Assembly (NCBI GenBank): GCA_035535055.1
Contig: DATLQT010000010.1
Coordinates: 1 to 27,820 of the forward strand
Source of the DNA: UBA6019 sp035535055
GTDB lineage: Bacteria; Chloroflexota; Dormibacteria; Dormibacterales; Dormibacteraceae
DNA: 27,820 nt
Direction of reading: 5' to 3'
Position numbers and translations under genes: made by a program. Positions 1 through 9,700 of the stretch are shown here, piece by piece (the stretch's first letter is position 1; the number at the start of each line of letters is the position of its first letter). The notes below the pieces were generated by a model. The model saw only the letters and a program-made list of their open reading frames with translations. It made no database searches and was not told the DNA's origin.

Positions 1-1
1 C

Positions 2-856
2 GATCTTGCCGTTGGTCCAGGGCGAGTTGAGCTGGGTGCGCAAGTGCCGAATGTGGAGCTCCTCCAAGCGCTTGCCGAAGCGCGAGAGCAAGCCTGGCAA
101 CCAGCCCACGAAGGGCTTGCCGTTGTCGCTCATGAGTTGGAGGGGCTGGCCGCAGAGTTCGAAACACTCGTCCATCCAGCGCACGATCGGAGCCGCCTTG
201 GCTTCGCTGAGGATGCGCAGCCCGATCAGGAAGCGAGAGCGGTCATCGACCAAGCCAACGATCCAGGTCTTGATGTAGCCGCGGCCGCCAAGGTTGATGA
301 AGAAAGGGCCCTTGAGATCGATGTGCCAGAGCTCGTTGGGTCGGCTGCGCTCATAGCGAGGACCTGGCGGCCTGGGCACCGTGCCGCGGCTGCAACCGGA
401 GGCCTGGAAGAGGCGGTCGATGTGGTCGGGGCCAACGCTGAAGATCTGCCGCCGACTCATCTCAGCAGCGATCCGCTTCGAGTTCCAGTAGGTGTGCAGT
501 CGGATGGCGATGATGACGAGATCGACCCAGCCGGGAATGCTGGCCCGAGTCCGGTGTGGTCGTCGCGAGTGGTCGAGCAAGCCCTGGATACCCTCAGCCG
601 CAAAGATCGCCAGCCAACGGTAGAGCGAGGCTCGCGAGCAATCGAGCTGTTCCAAAGCCAGCTCCGGCCCCAGCTTCTGGGCGAGCTTGACCGCCCGCAT
701 CCGCAAGCGGACCTGGTCAAGCTTCCGGCGCTCCGGGTCCCCACGCGGCCGCCCGTTCTGAGTCGCCAGGAAAAGGAAGCCTGGACCTTCCTGGTAGTTG
801 TGCCGCCGGATTCGACGCCGAGGATCGGCAGGGTTGGCCTGAGCGGAGTCCGGCAT
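2..856 (-). CDS. DDE integrase-type transposase, C-terminus cut by window edge
   Basis: This is the N-terminal 285 residues of a DDE/RNase H-fold transposase of the IS481-like (rve integrase core) type; the stop lies left of the window. I translated the minus strand from ATG at 856 (an in-frame TAG sits four codons upstream) and the frame is open to the edge. A helix-turn-helix region comes first (motifs LEQLDCSRASLYRWLA and EGIQGLLDHSRRPH, about residues 70-105). The catalytic core follows, with the first Asp in ELWHIDLKGPFF, a strand in IVGLVDDRSRFLIGLR, and the second Asp in LMSDNGKPFVGW. The final Glu should lie beyond the window after SPWTNGKI. No clear Shine-Dalgarno is visible, and the start codon sits inside a 12-bp palindrome at 850-861. 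The opposite strand is also open over most of this region but encodes nothing recognisable. The family call is firm; the exact IS family is inferred. Confidence 0.85.
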   Translation of the reverse strand, partial: MPDSAQANPADPRRRIRRHNYQEGPGFLFLATQNGRPRGDPERRKLDQVRLRMRAVKLAQKLGPELALEQLDCSRASLYRWLAIFAAEGIQGLLDHSRRPHRTRASIPGWVDLVIIAIRLHTYWNSKRIAAEMSRRQIFSVGPDHIDRLFQASGCSRGTVPRPPGPRYERSRPNELWHIDLKGPFFINLGGRGYIKTWIVGLVDDRSRFLIGLRILSEAKAAPIVRWMDECFELCGQPLQLMSDNGKPFVGWLPGLLSRFGKRLEELHIRHLRTQLNSPWTNGKI

Positions 857-903
857 GCCGGCACGCTACGGCCAGACGTCTCATATCTATCCAGGAATTT
901 CAC

Positions 904-1557
904 CTAGGGGTGCTTGAGCCTAGCCTCCGTTCGATCTAGTAGGCGGAGCAATAGGTCGGCGAAGAGGACAACCTCGGCAGCTTCCGTAGAGTCCTCGAAT
1001 CGAACTTGACGGTGGCTGCTCGGGTTCTTGAAAACTCCGATGGCTCCCCAGAAGAGTGCGCGGGTGGAGGTCTGTTCACCCGGATCCAGATTTGGATCGG
1101 TTAGCGGACCACTGTCATTGAACGCAGCCTGCATGAGGCGGACGCCGATCTCGCTGTCCGGGAAACCCCCTATCTCCCGAACTCGGATTTCGACTTCCTT
1201 CATGGCCGCGAAGGCTGCGAGCTCGAATTCGCCGAGCAGGAACTGCTGGCGGATGCGCTGCTCAATTCGGGGGTGAAGTCCGGCCGCCAAGCGATCCTCG
1301 GCTGCCATGTCTCGCAAGGGATCAGTTGCTGCCGCCAACCGACCACCTCGCCGTGTGACAAAGCAAGATTCGCCGGACTGGTTAGGTTTGCGCGCTACCA
1401 GGCCCTCTGAGACCAGCCAGGACCAAGCCTCGGAAATCGCCTTTAAGAAGGCCATCGGATTCTCGCCCATGTCATGGCCAGCCCAGTTGGGCGGGTTGAG
1501 GACGTTGTGGGGATGAAGCATCTGGCTATCGGCCCCCTGGCTCATCGCGATCAGCAT
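904..1557 (-). CDS. TIGR02391/Ymh-family protein, possible HEPN-like RNase fold
   Basis: This 217-residue protein matches the TIGR02391 (Hypoth_Ymh) family by pattern. There is a winged-helix-like segment (about 38-75, AWSWLVSEGLVARKP), then the signature LHPRIEQRIRQQFLLGEFE (94-112), the helix AAMKEVEIRVREIGGF (117-132), LMQAAFND, and the ending FWGAIGVFKNPSSHRQVRF (169-187). The K177-N-P-S-S-H182 motif resembles the (R/K)N-x3-H motif of HEPN RNases. Members of the family are commonly found near mobile or defence genes, but the function is unproven. The ATG at 1557 is the first standard start. The frame stays open upstream, and the residues LPTPVLGIHLLRML running into it look like real protein, so the true start may be further up (ATT at 1653 lies 10 bases after a GGAG and would give 249 residues). 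The stop is 47 bases before the transposase start, on the same strand. Confidence 0.75.
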   Translation of the reverse strand: MLIAMSQGADSQMLHPHNVLNPPNWAGHDMGENPMAFLKAISEAWSWLVSEGLVARKPNQSGESCFVTRRGGRLAAATDPLRDMAAEDRLAAGLHPRIEQRIRQQFLLGEFELAAFAAMKEVEIRVREIGGFPDSEIGVRLMQAAFNDSGPLTDPNLDPGEQTSTRALFWGAIGVFKNPSSHRQVRFEDSTEAAEVVLFADLLLRLLDRTEARLKHP

Positions 1558-1678
1558 CCTGAGGAGATGGATGCCGAGTACCGGCGTCGGCAGGGCAATG
1601 GCCGTAGGACCGTCTGGGATGAACTGCGCGAAGGGGCTGGGGCGAGTAGAAATGGCTAGAACACTCCGAGTTGCAGAC

Positions 1679-1969
1679 CTACCGAGGGGGTCCCTCGCCG
1701 TCTGCCCGAATTCGGATGTTCTTCCAACCTTGGTCCATCGGGTCGCTTGCTAAGTCCTGCCTTACCCCGCGAACGACGTCGTACACAGCAGCCGCGGCGT
1801 CTTCAGGGGTATTCCCCGCCGGCAACTGCGTCGTGACCACCACGCCCTCACCGACAGTCTCAACCTTGACGTCCGGCCGATCCTTGAACCGGGCTGCGAC
1901 CAGGCCGGCCACAACCGCCACAGATCCGCCGCGCTTGACATGTATCTGGATTACGGACGTGGGGTCCAT
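1679..1969 (-). CDS. Small protein of unknown function (96 aa)
   Basis: I do not recognise this 96-residue protein. It has no membrane segment and no cysteines. Its alternating pattern (VIQIHVKRGGSVAVVAGLV, then VKVETVGEGVVVTTQLPAG, then an Ala-rich helix around AAAAVYDVVRGVRQDL, then WKNIRIRAD) suggests a compact beta-alpha-beta-beta-alpha-beta fold. It lies between the DUF3644-like gene and the Ymh-like gene on the same strand, so the three could be co-transcribed. An AGG lies about 10 bases before the ATG. The low-complexity-free composition and the strand agreement with its neighbours argue that it is real. A function cannot be assigned; an accessory or antitoxin-like role would be speculation. 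Confidence 0.55.
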   Translation of the reverse strand: MDPTSVIQIHVKRGGSVAVVAGLVAARFKDRPDVKVETVGEGVVVTTQLPAGNTPEDAAAAVYDVVRGVRQDLASDPMDQGWKNIRIRADGEGPPR

Positions 1970-2229
1970 TCGATCAGCCTAACTGTGGCGGGCATCCTTG
2001 CCTACCTTAGGCTGCCCTGGCCGGGGCAGACGTACCCGGGTCGGCCCCCTCCAGCGGGGCCACCACTGAGGCCGCTGCCAAGAGCCGGCACGACGTCTCC
2101 TCCGGCGGGGTACTCGTGAGGAGTAGAGGCCGGCTGCCTGGACCGGTCTCGGGCAGTCTGGGTGACCGCCCATCGCTACGAACTGCACGAGGCGGGTCTG
2201 CTTTCCTGCAGCCTCGTGATTGCGGGTGA
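1970..2229. other. Gene-free interval with one inverted repeat
   Basis: Between the 96-aa gene and the DUF3644-like gene I see no convincing coding sequence. The two short open frames here overlap the DUF3644-like gene and have biased, unrecognisable translations. The only clear structure is the inverted repeat at 2186-2218. Confidence 0.6.
2186..2218 (-). terminator. Hairpin just downstream of the DUF3644-like gene
   Basis: The 8-bp arms CACGAGGC (2186-2193) and GCCTCGTG (2211-2218) are a perfect inverted repeat around a 17-base loop. It lies 12 bases past the stop of the minus-strand DUF3644-like gene, where a terminator would be expected. There is no T-run, so an intrinsic terminator is not proven; it could also be an mRNA-stabilising hairpin or a recombination remnant. 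Confidence 0.35.
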
Positions 2230-3291
2230 TCAGCCAGGCGGCGCTTTCCCCGGCCGGTACTGCTGCCAGACCTCATCGATGTCGAGCTCGGCCAGGGCGA
2301 CCTTCATCTTCGTGAGCGCGTTGTCGGAGTAGCCCGCGAAGGTGGACTTCCCGAAGGTGAAGTCGTGGCGGCACCGGGGATCATCGTCGATCTTGAGAGC
2401 GCGTCGGAGAGCGTACGCGCGCGGTTCGGTCAGCCCGAGCCTCTTGGCCAAGTCTCGGATGCTCATGTAGTAGGTGCGCTGCAGATCGACTTGTCGTACA
2501 CCGGCGGCTTGCGGGTCGTCCGGCGGCGCGAACCTCACCGGCGCGCCGTCCTTCTTGGTGAAGCGGACGGTGACCGTGATCCCGGAGCCGTCCACCTCGG
2601 TCCCCAAGTCGCCGAGGCGGGGGAAGACCTCGCCGCGACCCTTCTCGGCCTTGATCGCCTTCTCGACCCGGTCGACGTCCTTCTTGCTGACGAGGACGCC
2701 CTCGGTCACGTGCGCCTCCATCGCCAGCAGCGTCCGTATCCGCGCCTGAGCGTCCGCCCGCTTCCGGCCGCCGGGCGCCAGGAGCTTCTTGATCTGCGTG
2801 TACTCCCGGTCGATCAGAACCTGGATGTCCGCGGGCGGCTCGGTCGAGATCGGGAGCACCCGCACCGGAAGGTGGTCGGCGAGCCGCTCTCCGAAGACCC
2901 GGTGCAGGATGTCGTCGAACGCAGTGATGGCACCCCGGGCGTGGAGGTAGAGGACACCCTCGTCGGCGTCGGCGAACCAGTGCTGCTCCTCGTCCCGAAG
3001 CGCGTCGATGGCCCTGATCAAGCCTGCCTCCGAGGCGGTGAGCTTGAGGTGCTCGGTGGCCAGGTTCACGCACTTGCCGGTCCCCAGTGACTTGCCATCG
3101 CCGGGGTCGAAGACCCTGACTCGCTCCTGCACCAGCCCGGCCTTGAGCAGCATCTCGAAGGAGTGCTGGAGGTGGAGGAGGACGGTCGTGATGCGGCCGT
3201 CCTCGTCGTAGTCGTTGAACGACCTTGCTGCCCGCCGCAGGGATGCGATCGACTTCTTCTTGAGGATGGCCGCCTCGCGCCTCAGCTTCAT
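2230..3291 (-). CDS. DUF3644 domain protein, HEPN-like motif
   Basis: This 353-residue soluble protein resembles the DUF3644 family. The signature is near the N-terminus: TTVLLHLQHSFEMLLKAGLV (36-54) followed by a helix ending in AIDALRDEEQHWFADADEG (94-112). R99-DEEQ-H104 is an exact R-x4-H motif, the hallmark of HEPN-superfamily RNases, so an RNA-cleaving or RNA-binding role is a reasonable inference but not established. The C-terminal half has a beta-rich segment (GSGITVTVRFTKKDG) and a region with a helix-turn-helix look (SIRDLAKRLGLTEPRAYALR, about 280-299), suggesting nucleic-acid contact or sensing. The ATG at 3291 is followed by a Lys/Arg-rich start (MKLRREAAILKKKS). DUF3644 proteins are often found in defence or mobile contexts, which fits the transposase and the Ymh-like gene nearby. 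A 380-residue open frame overlaps it on the same strand but is a shadow. Confidence 0.75.
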   Translation of the reverse strand: MKLRREAAILKKKSIASLRRAARSFNDYDEDGRITTVLLHLQHSFEMLLKAGLVQERVRVFDPGDGKSLGTGKCVNLATEHLKLTASEAGLIRAIDALRDEEQHWFADADEGVLYLHARGAITAFDDILHRVFGERLADHLPVRVLPISTEPPADIQVLIDREYTQIKKLLAPGGRKRADAQARIRTLLAMEAHVTEGVLVSKKDVDRVEKAIKAEKGRGEVFPRLGDLGTEVDGSGITVTVRFTKKDGAPVRFAPPDDPQAAGVRQVDLQRTYYMSIRDLAKRLGLTEPRAYALRRALKIDDDPRCRHDFTFGKSTFAGYSDNALTKMKVALAELDIDEVWQQYRPGKAPPG

Positions 3292-3771
3292 CTGAACTCG
3301 ATTTTGCCCCTGGGCGGTGGGGGACGGTTGTCTTCACGCCCGTACCGAACACGTAAGAGTGTGAGAGCCAAGCCAACAGCCAGCGAAGCGCCAGCTGCAG
3401 GCAAGACCGAGGCGTCGGAGACAGGGGGCTCACTCCCGGCGTGCTCGAGCAGCCCAGACATGAGGGAGTCGGCTGGAGTGGATAGGGGTGGGGGACAGTA
3501 AGTTGTGTTCCCCGAGGGAACAATTAGGGAACAGCCGCACTCAATCGTAGGGTGTCGTCAGGTGTCGTTTCGTATTCGACAGGGGGTGGCTGAACTCCCT
3601 GCTACAGAACCCGGCTTACAGTCCGCTCTCGACTCACCTTCTCCCCTGATTGGGCGATTCGAGCCGCCGCGACTCATTGCGGTCCCTCAGGCGTTAGAGT
3701 TCACCAGCCACGCCACGGCCCTCCGCGAGGACCTGGTGCCGGTTGGTTCGATTAGAGGGAAGGGAGGCGTC
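3292..3771. other. Divergent intergenic region, no convincing gene
   Basis: This 480-bp stretch separates the minus-strand DUF3644-like gene from the plus-strand giant gene, so promoters for both should lie here, but I found no good -35/-10 pair. The giant gene's frame stays open back to a GTG at 3505, yet the 89 residues it would add look non-coding (no signal, no domain). The GGGAACA repeats at 3506-3533 are the clearest structure. Confidence 0.5.
3506..3533. promoter_or_regulatory. GGGAACA inverted plus direct repeat, possible operator
   Basis: TGTTCCC (3506-3512) and GGGAACA (3516-3522) form a perfect 7-3-7 palindrome. A third half-site, GGGAACA at 3527-3533, lies 11 bp from the second, about one helical turn. 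This layout is typical of a repressor or activator binding site. The cognate regulator is unknown, and no core promoter is evident beside it. Confidence 0.35.
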
Positions 3772-6700
3772 TTGTCGTCTGAGGATTCAGACGGCCGCGG
3801 CTTGGGGTCCGAACCCGGGCCGGGGCCGATCGCGGTCGCAGCAGCGAGGCTGACGGTTCGCGCAATCCGCCGCTCCTGGCCGGCCCTGCTTGCGATCTCA
3901 TTCCTCACCGTCGTGGCCGGCGGCGTGGCCGACATGGGAGCCGCCGAATTCGTCCGCCTCGCCCTGCCGGCCGAGTTCGCCTGGGTCCATCATTGGTTTC
4001 CAACCCGCCAATACTCCATCCTCGGCATCGAGACCGCCGCGGTCCGGACGGCCCTCGAGGGGGCCGCCTTCGCGCTGGGCTTCGGCGCCACCGCCGTAGT
4101 CACCGCCGCCGGGCTCGGCCGCGAGCGGCTCTCCGGCCTGCGGGCTCTGAGCCATTCGGGCACTCGCCTCCTGACCCTCACCGCGACCTACCTCGCCTAC
4201 GGGGTGGCCGCCATCGCCCTCGCGGTCGTGAGTGTGCCTCTGCTGCTACTGGCCCCGATCGGGATACCGGTGGCGGTCGCCGGGATGGTGCTCTGGGTCA
4301 TCCGCCCGGGGAGGCGGCCGCTGGCCCGCTGGATGATCACCCTCGGCCTGCCCTTCGGACTCCTCGTCGACTGGTCCGTGCTCTTCGCCCTCGCTCTGCC
4401 GGCGGTGGCGATTGATGGCGAGACACCGCTGAGCTCGCTGCGCGCCAGCCGGCGGCTGGTCGGAGGCCGCTGGCTGCAGGTCGCCCTGACGCTGTTCGGT
4501 ACGGGGGTTACGGTCCTGGCCGTGACCCTCGGCATGGGGCTGCTGGTCTCCGCCGCCGCGGTCGTCGCCAGCACCCAGCAGCCAGGCTCACCGCCGGTTT
4601 GGGTCGGGGGCCTGTTCCTGGTCGTCTCGGTGGCGGTCTCGCAGGTGCCGGCCATTGCCCTGAGCGCCCTCTACCTACTGCTCCGCGACAATCCGAGTCT
4701 CGGCATCACGGCCGGCCAGCGTGTCGCCCCGCGGCTTCGGTCGGCGTTCGGTCTCGGTACGGCAACCTTCATGAGCAGGATCTGGCGTTCGGTCTCGCTC
4801 GCGACGCTGACCGCCGTGCTGGCGGCGACGCTCACTCCCGCCGCCGGGTTCACGGTCTTGGCCGCCGCGGCCCCGGCAGCCACCGCGTCGCCCGCGGCCC
4901 CGACCGCCTCGCCCACCTCGACACCGTCGCCGGCCGCGACCTCCAGCCCGTCGCCGAGCCCCACTCCAGCGCCGGCCCCGACACCGGCCGCCAAGCCTGC
5001 CGCGACCCCGAGGCCACCGGCGCCGGCGCCGCCGCCGAGGAGGTTCGCCGCCCTAAACCTGTCGGTCAGCAACCTGGGCGCGAGCGGTGCCGGCTCTCTG
5101 GCCGACGCCGTGAGCCAGGCGAATGGAGCGCCGGGCTCGACGATCACCTTCTCCGTCTCAGGAACCATCAACCTGGCGGCGACGCTGAACGTCACCGCGG
5201 CGACGACGATCGACGGCACCGGCCAGGCGGTGGTGATCAGCGGCGGTGACTCGGTGCCGGTGATGACCACCTCCTTCAACATGGTCACCGTCAGCAACCT
5301 CACCATCGCGCACGGCCATGCGACGGCCGGAAGCGGTCTCGCGGGCGGCTTCACCAGCGGCGGCGGCAGCAACACCTTCACCGACGTGACCTTCGACAGC
5401 AACAGCGGGGACACGGCGGGCGGCCTCTACAACCGCGGCTTGACGACGATCACCGACTCGACCTTCCACGCCAACTACGCCGGAGATGGCGGGGGCGCCC
5501 TCACCGTGGCGGAGAGCACGGTTGCCACGAACGACACCTTCGTCCTGAACACGGGCACCGGCCCCCTCCCGACCGGGGGAGCCATCTGGGTTACCGGGTC
5601 CCTGACCGGCAACGGCCTCACCGTGGTCGAGAGCACCGGCGGCGGGATCGACTACCAGAGCAGCTACGTGAGCCTGCAGAACAGCATGCTGGACGGCAAC
5701 GGCAACGGCGACTGCTTCGGGTTCACCCTCGCCGTCAGCGTAGGCAATACCGACTCCGACCACAGCTGCGGCGGCGGCGGCCTCAACGGGCCGTCCGGCT
5801 TCGCGCAGAACCTGGCGTCACTCGGGGGTTCGACGCAGACGATCCAGCTACTCCCCGGCAGCCAGGCGATCGGCGCCGGCAACTCGGCCACCTGCCCGGC
5901 GACCGACCAGCGCGGCGTGGCCCGGCCGACCGGCGCGTGCGACTCCGGCGCGTACCAGTTCCAGCCCGACGTCAACGTTGCCTTTAATACCGACGCCGCG
6001 ACCTACAACTTCAGCCAGAACGTGGTGATGACGGCAACGGTCACGCCGGTCTACGAAACCACCCCGCTGCAGCTGATCCAGTACAGCGACGTCACCTTCT
6101 ACGACGGCGCCACCTTGCTCGGAGCAGCCAGCGGGTTCTCCAGCAACAACATTGCCGTCTTCGGCTACAGCGGCCTCGCCATCGGCCCCCACACGCTCAC
6201 CGCCCATTACGCCGGGTTCACCCGCGGCTGGACGCCGACCGTCTCGGCGCCGGTGGCGATCACGGTCCTGGGCTCGCTGAGCACGATCACCGTCGGCTCG
6301 TCGCTGAACCCGTCCACCAACGGCCAGAGCGTCAACTTCACCGCCAACCTGACCTCGGCGCCGGCCGGCTCGGCGACGGGGACGATCAGCTTCCTGGACG
6401 GCGCCACCGTCCTCGCCGCCCCCCCGGTCGTGGGTGACACCGCGAGCTTCGCCACCAGCGCGCTGACGGTCGGCCACCATTCCCTCACCGCCTACTACAG
6501 CGGCGATTCCACCCACGGCACCGTCACCTCGAGCGTGCTCGACCAGGACGTCAAGGACACGACCACGACCTTGGCCACCGCCGCCTCGCCGCAGACCTAC
6601 GGCAACGCGGTCGTCAGCGTGATCGTCACCAGCCCGACCGGCATCCCGAGCGGCGGCTTCAGCTGCAACTTCGGCGGCAGCGGGTCCTCCGGCGTCCTCG

Positions 6701-9700
6701 ACGGGACCGGGCACGGCACCTGTTCGGGCGCCAACTTCGCACCCGGCAGCGGCAATGTGATCGTCTCCTACGGCGGCGACGACGGGCACGACCCGAGCAG
6801 CGCCACCGTGGCCCTGACCGTCAATGCCGCCAACACCGGCCAGGTGCTCGCCTCAAGCCCCGCGTCTCCGATCTTCGGCCAGCCGGTGACCCTGACCGCG
6901 ACCGTCACCGCGTCCGGAACGAGCGCCGTCCCCACCGGTTCGATCAACTTCCAGCGGGGCGGCGTTACCTTCGCCAGCGCCGTACTCGACGGAAGCGGGG
7001 TCGCGACAATGAACGTCACCCCGCTGCCGCCGCTCGGGTCGACGACCTACACCTCGGTCTACGTGCCGGGGACGGGCTTCAACACCGCCGCCGACGGATC
7101 GACCTCCGCAACGGTCGCGGCCGCACCGACAACCACGGTCCTGGTTGCCGTGCCCACGGCCAGCGCCTATGGCCAGGCGGTCAGCCTTACGGCGACGGTC
7201 ACCTCCGGCGGCGGCAGCCTGGCGACGCCGACCGGGTCGATCCTCTTCTCCGACGGCGCCGGCTACGTTCAGACAGTTCCGCTGAGCCCCGCCGGCGCAG
7301 CCACCGCGACGGCGGTGGCCGCGCCGGCCACGCTCACCGTCGGGTTGCACCCGGTCACCGCGACGCTGCTGCCGGACCCGGGCTTCGCCGCCAGTGCCTC
7401 GGCGCCGTCCACGGTAACCGTCTCAACGGCGGCAACCACCACCGGCCTGGCCGCCTCGCCGGCCGGCTTCTCCGCCTACGGACAGGCTGTCACCCTGACG
7501 GCGACCGTCTCGCCCAGAGGGCCCGGTGGCGGCGTGCCCACGGGTGCCGCCGAGTTCTTCGACGGCGCGATCGACCTCGGAGGCGTTCCGCTCGACGGGT
7601 CCGGCGTGGCGGTCATGACGATCGGCCAGCCCACGCCGAGCGCGCACTCCTGGGCGGCGCACTACGGAGGTACGGCCTCCTACCTCGCCTCGAATTCTGC
7701 AGCGCTGGCCTACACCGTCTACGCGGTGCCCACCCAGCTGGCGGCGAGCGCCGGCGGGACCTTCGTCTACGGGTCGCCGGTGACCATCAGCGCCAACGTG
7801 GTGGCCATTCCCGCCACGACCGTGACCGGGCCCGTCACCTTCACCGCGCTCCCGTCAAACGTCCTGCTCGGCACCGCGAACGTTGACGGCTCCGGCAACG
7901 CGGCGATCACCTCGAGCACTGTGCCCGGCGACACCACCGACATCTTCGTGCTGTTCAACGCGACGCCCCAGTTCCAGGCCAGCGGCCACGACGTGCTGGT
8001 GACCATGACCAGGGCGACGCCCTCCATCAGCCTCAACGTGACGCCCAACCCGGGCGTGGTGTTCGGAACGGTGACGCTGACGGCGACGCTGACCGGCATC
8101 AGCCCGACCGACGTGCCACAGGGATTCGTGACGCCCGCCATCGACTTCTCGTCGCTGCCCCAGGACGCCCTCGACGCGCGCGGCGTGACGACTCAGACGA
8201 TCGCCTCGCCGGCCGAGGGCCCGCACACCTTCACCGTCGCCTACGCGGGCGACCGCGACTACGCGCCGCTGGCACAGGGCTTCGGTGGCTTCGTCAGCTT
8301 CTACGTCAACGGCGCCGATCCCGGCCTGGCGCTGGCCTCGTCACCCGACCCGGCCGGCATCGGCGTGCCCTTCACTCTGACCGCGACGGTTGCGCCGTCG
8401 AACGGCCAGACGCCCCAGGGCACGGTTGAGTTCCTCGAGACCAGCAGCGGCCTGTATCTGCTCGGCAGCGCCACCTTGGTCAACGGCACCGCGTCGATCA
8501 CGACCAGCTGGCCGTCGGCTGCGACCTTGAACCTTCGGGCGGTCTACACCAGCAGCGACGCCTACTTCGCCGGTGCCACCTTGAACCGAACGCTCGCCGT
8601 CGAGCAGCTGCCGACCACGACCACCGTCGGCATCAACAGCATCCCGCCCTGGCTCGCCAACCAGACCCTGACGCTGGCAGCCTTCGTCGCCTCCACCGCG
8701 CCCGTGGCGGGTGGGACGGTCTCCTTCTTCGACGGGACCAACTTCCTGGGTGCAGCCTCGGTCAGCGGCCAGACCTCCACCCTGGACGTCACGACGCTCC
8801 AGGCGGGCAGTCACGCCCTGACCGCGCGCTTCTCGGGAAGCATGGGTTTCGCCGCCTCAACCTCCGCGGTGGCCACCGAGTTCATATCCGCCCACCCGAC
8901 GTCGATAACCCTCTCGGCAGCGCCGCCTTCGGCCGTCATCAACCAGGCCGACCTCGTGAGCGTCACCCTGGAGAGGACGGACGGGTTCACGGGATATCCG
9001 ACCGCGTTGACCACGGTCACCTCCGGCGCCCAGGTCTGCACCGTTGGCGGGCTCGGCGGAAGCTGCCTGATGACCTGGTCCAGCAGAGGACCTGAGACGA
9101 TCACCGCCACCTTTGCCGGAGACGCCGTCTTCGCGTCTTCGACAGCGACCCTAACCATCAACGTCACCCTGGCTCCGCCGACCCTTGTCGCCGGCGTCGC
9201 CCCCAACGTCACCTGGGTCGCCGGCGACCCGGTGACGGTGACCTGGTCCATGCCGTACGACACGCCGGCGCCGACGGGTACGGTCAGCGTCCTCAACGCC
9301 GGCCTCCGGGGGTGCACCAACCAGCCTGTCGCCGGGAGCTGCGCGGTGACCGTCCCCGGCACCGGCTCGCAGACCATCACCGTCTCTTATTCGGGCGACT
9401 CGCTCTACGCGCCGGCCACCCAAACGGTGACCGGAGTGGCGCTCGCCTGCCACCTCTTCACGATCTACGCCTCGCCCTCCAACTTCGGCAGTTTCGACCT
9501 CCTCCCGGCCCCGACCTGCAACGGCGGCCGCGGCTACGTGGACGGGTCCTCGGTGCTGGTGATCCCCCAGCCCACCGCCCACCACCAGTTCGTGAGCTTC
9601 GACGGCTACCCGGCGACCACGACCTTCCTGCAGCTGACCATCACCCAGGACACCTTCCTGGTCGGTCGCTTCGGCTACATCTGCGACACGGTCAGCGTCG

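Noticed and set aside
850..861. 12-bp palindrome over the transposase start as a possible IS end
   Set aside because: Terminal repeats of an IS need a partner at the other end, which lies outside the window; the palindrome alone proves nothing.
44..907. 287-residue plus-strand open frame
   Set aside because: It lies opposite the transposase; the minus strand has recognisable DDE and HTH motifs, the plus strand none.
2381..3523. 380-residue minus-strand open frame overlapping the DUF3644-like gene
   Set aside because: Same strand, different frame, with Arg/Gly/Pro-rich translation and no motifs; typical GC-rich shadow.
3505..3771. Upstream extension of the giant gene to GTG 3505
   Set aside because: The 89 extra residues look non-coding and overlap the GGGAACA repeats; TTG 3772 has a strong GGGAGG site. 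Not fully excluded.
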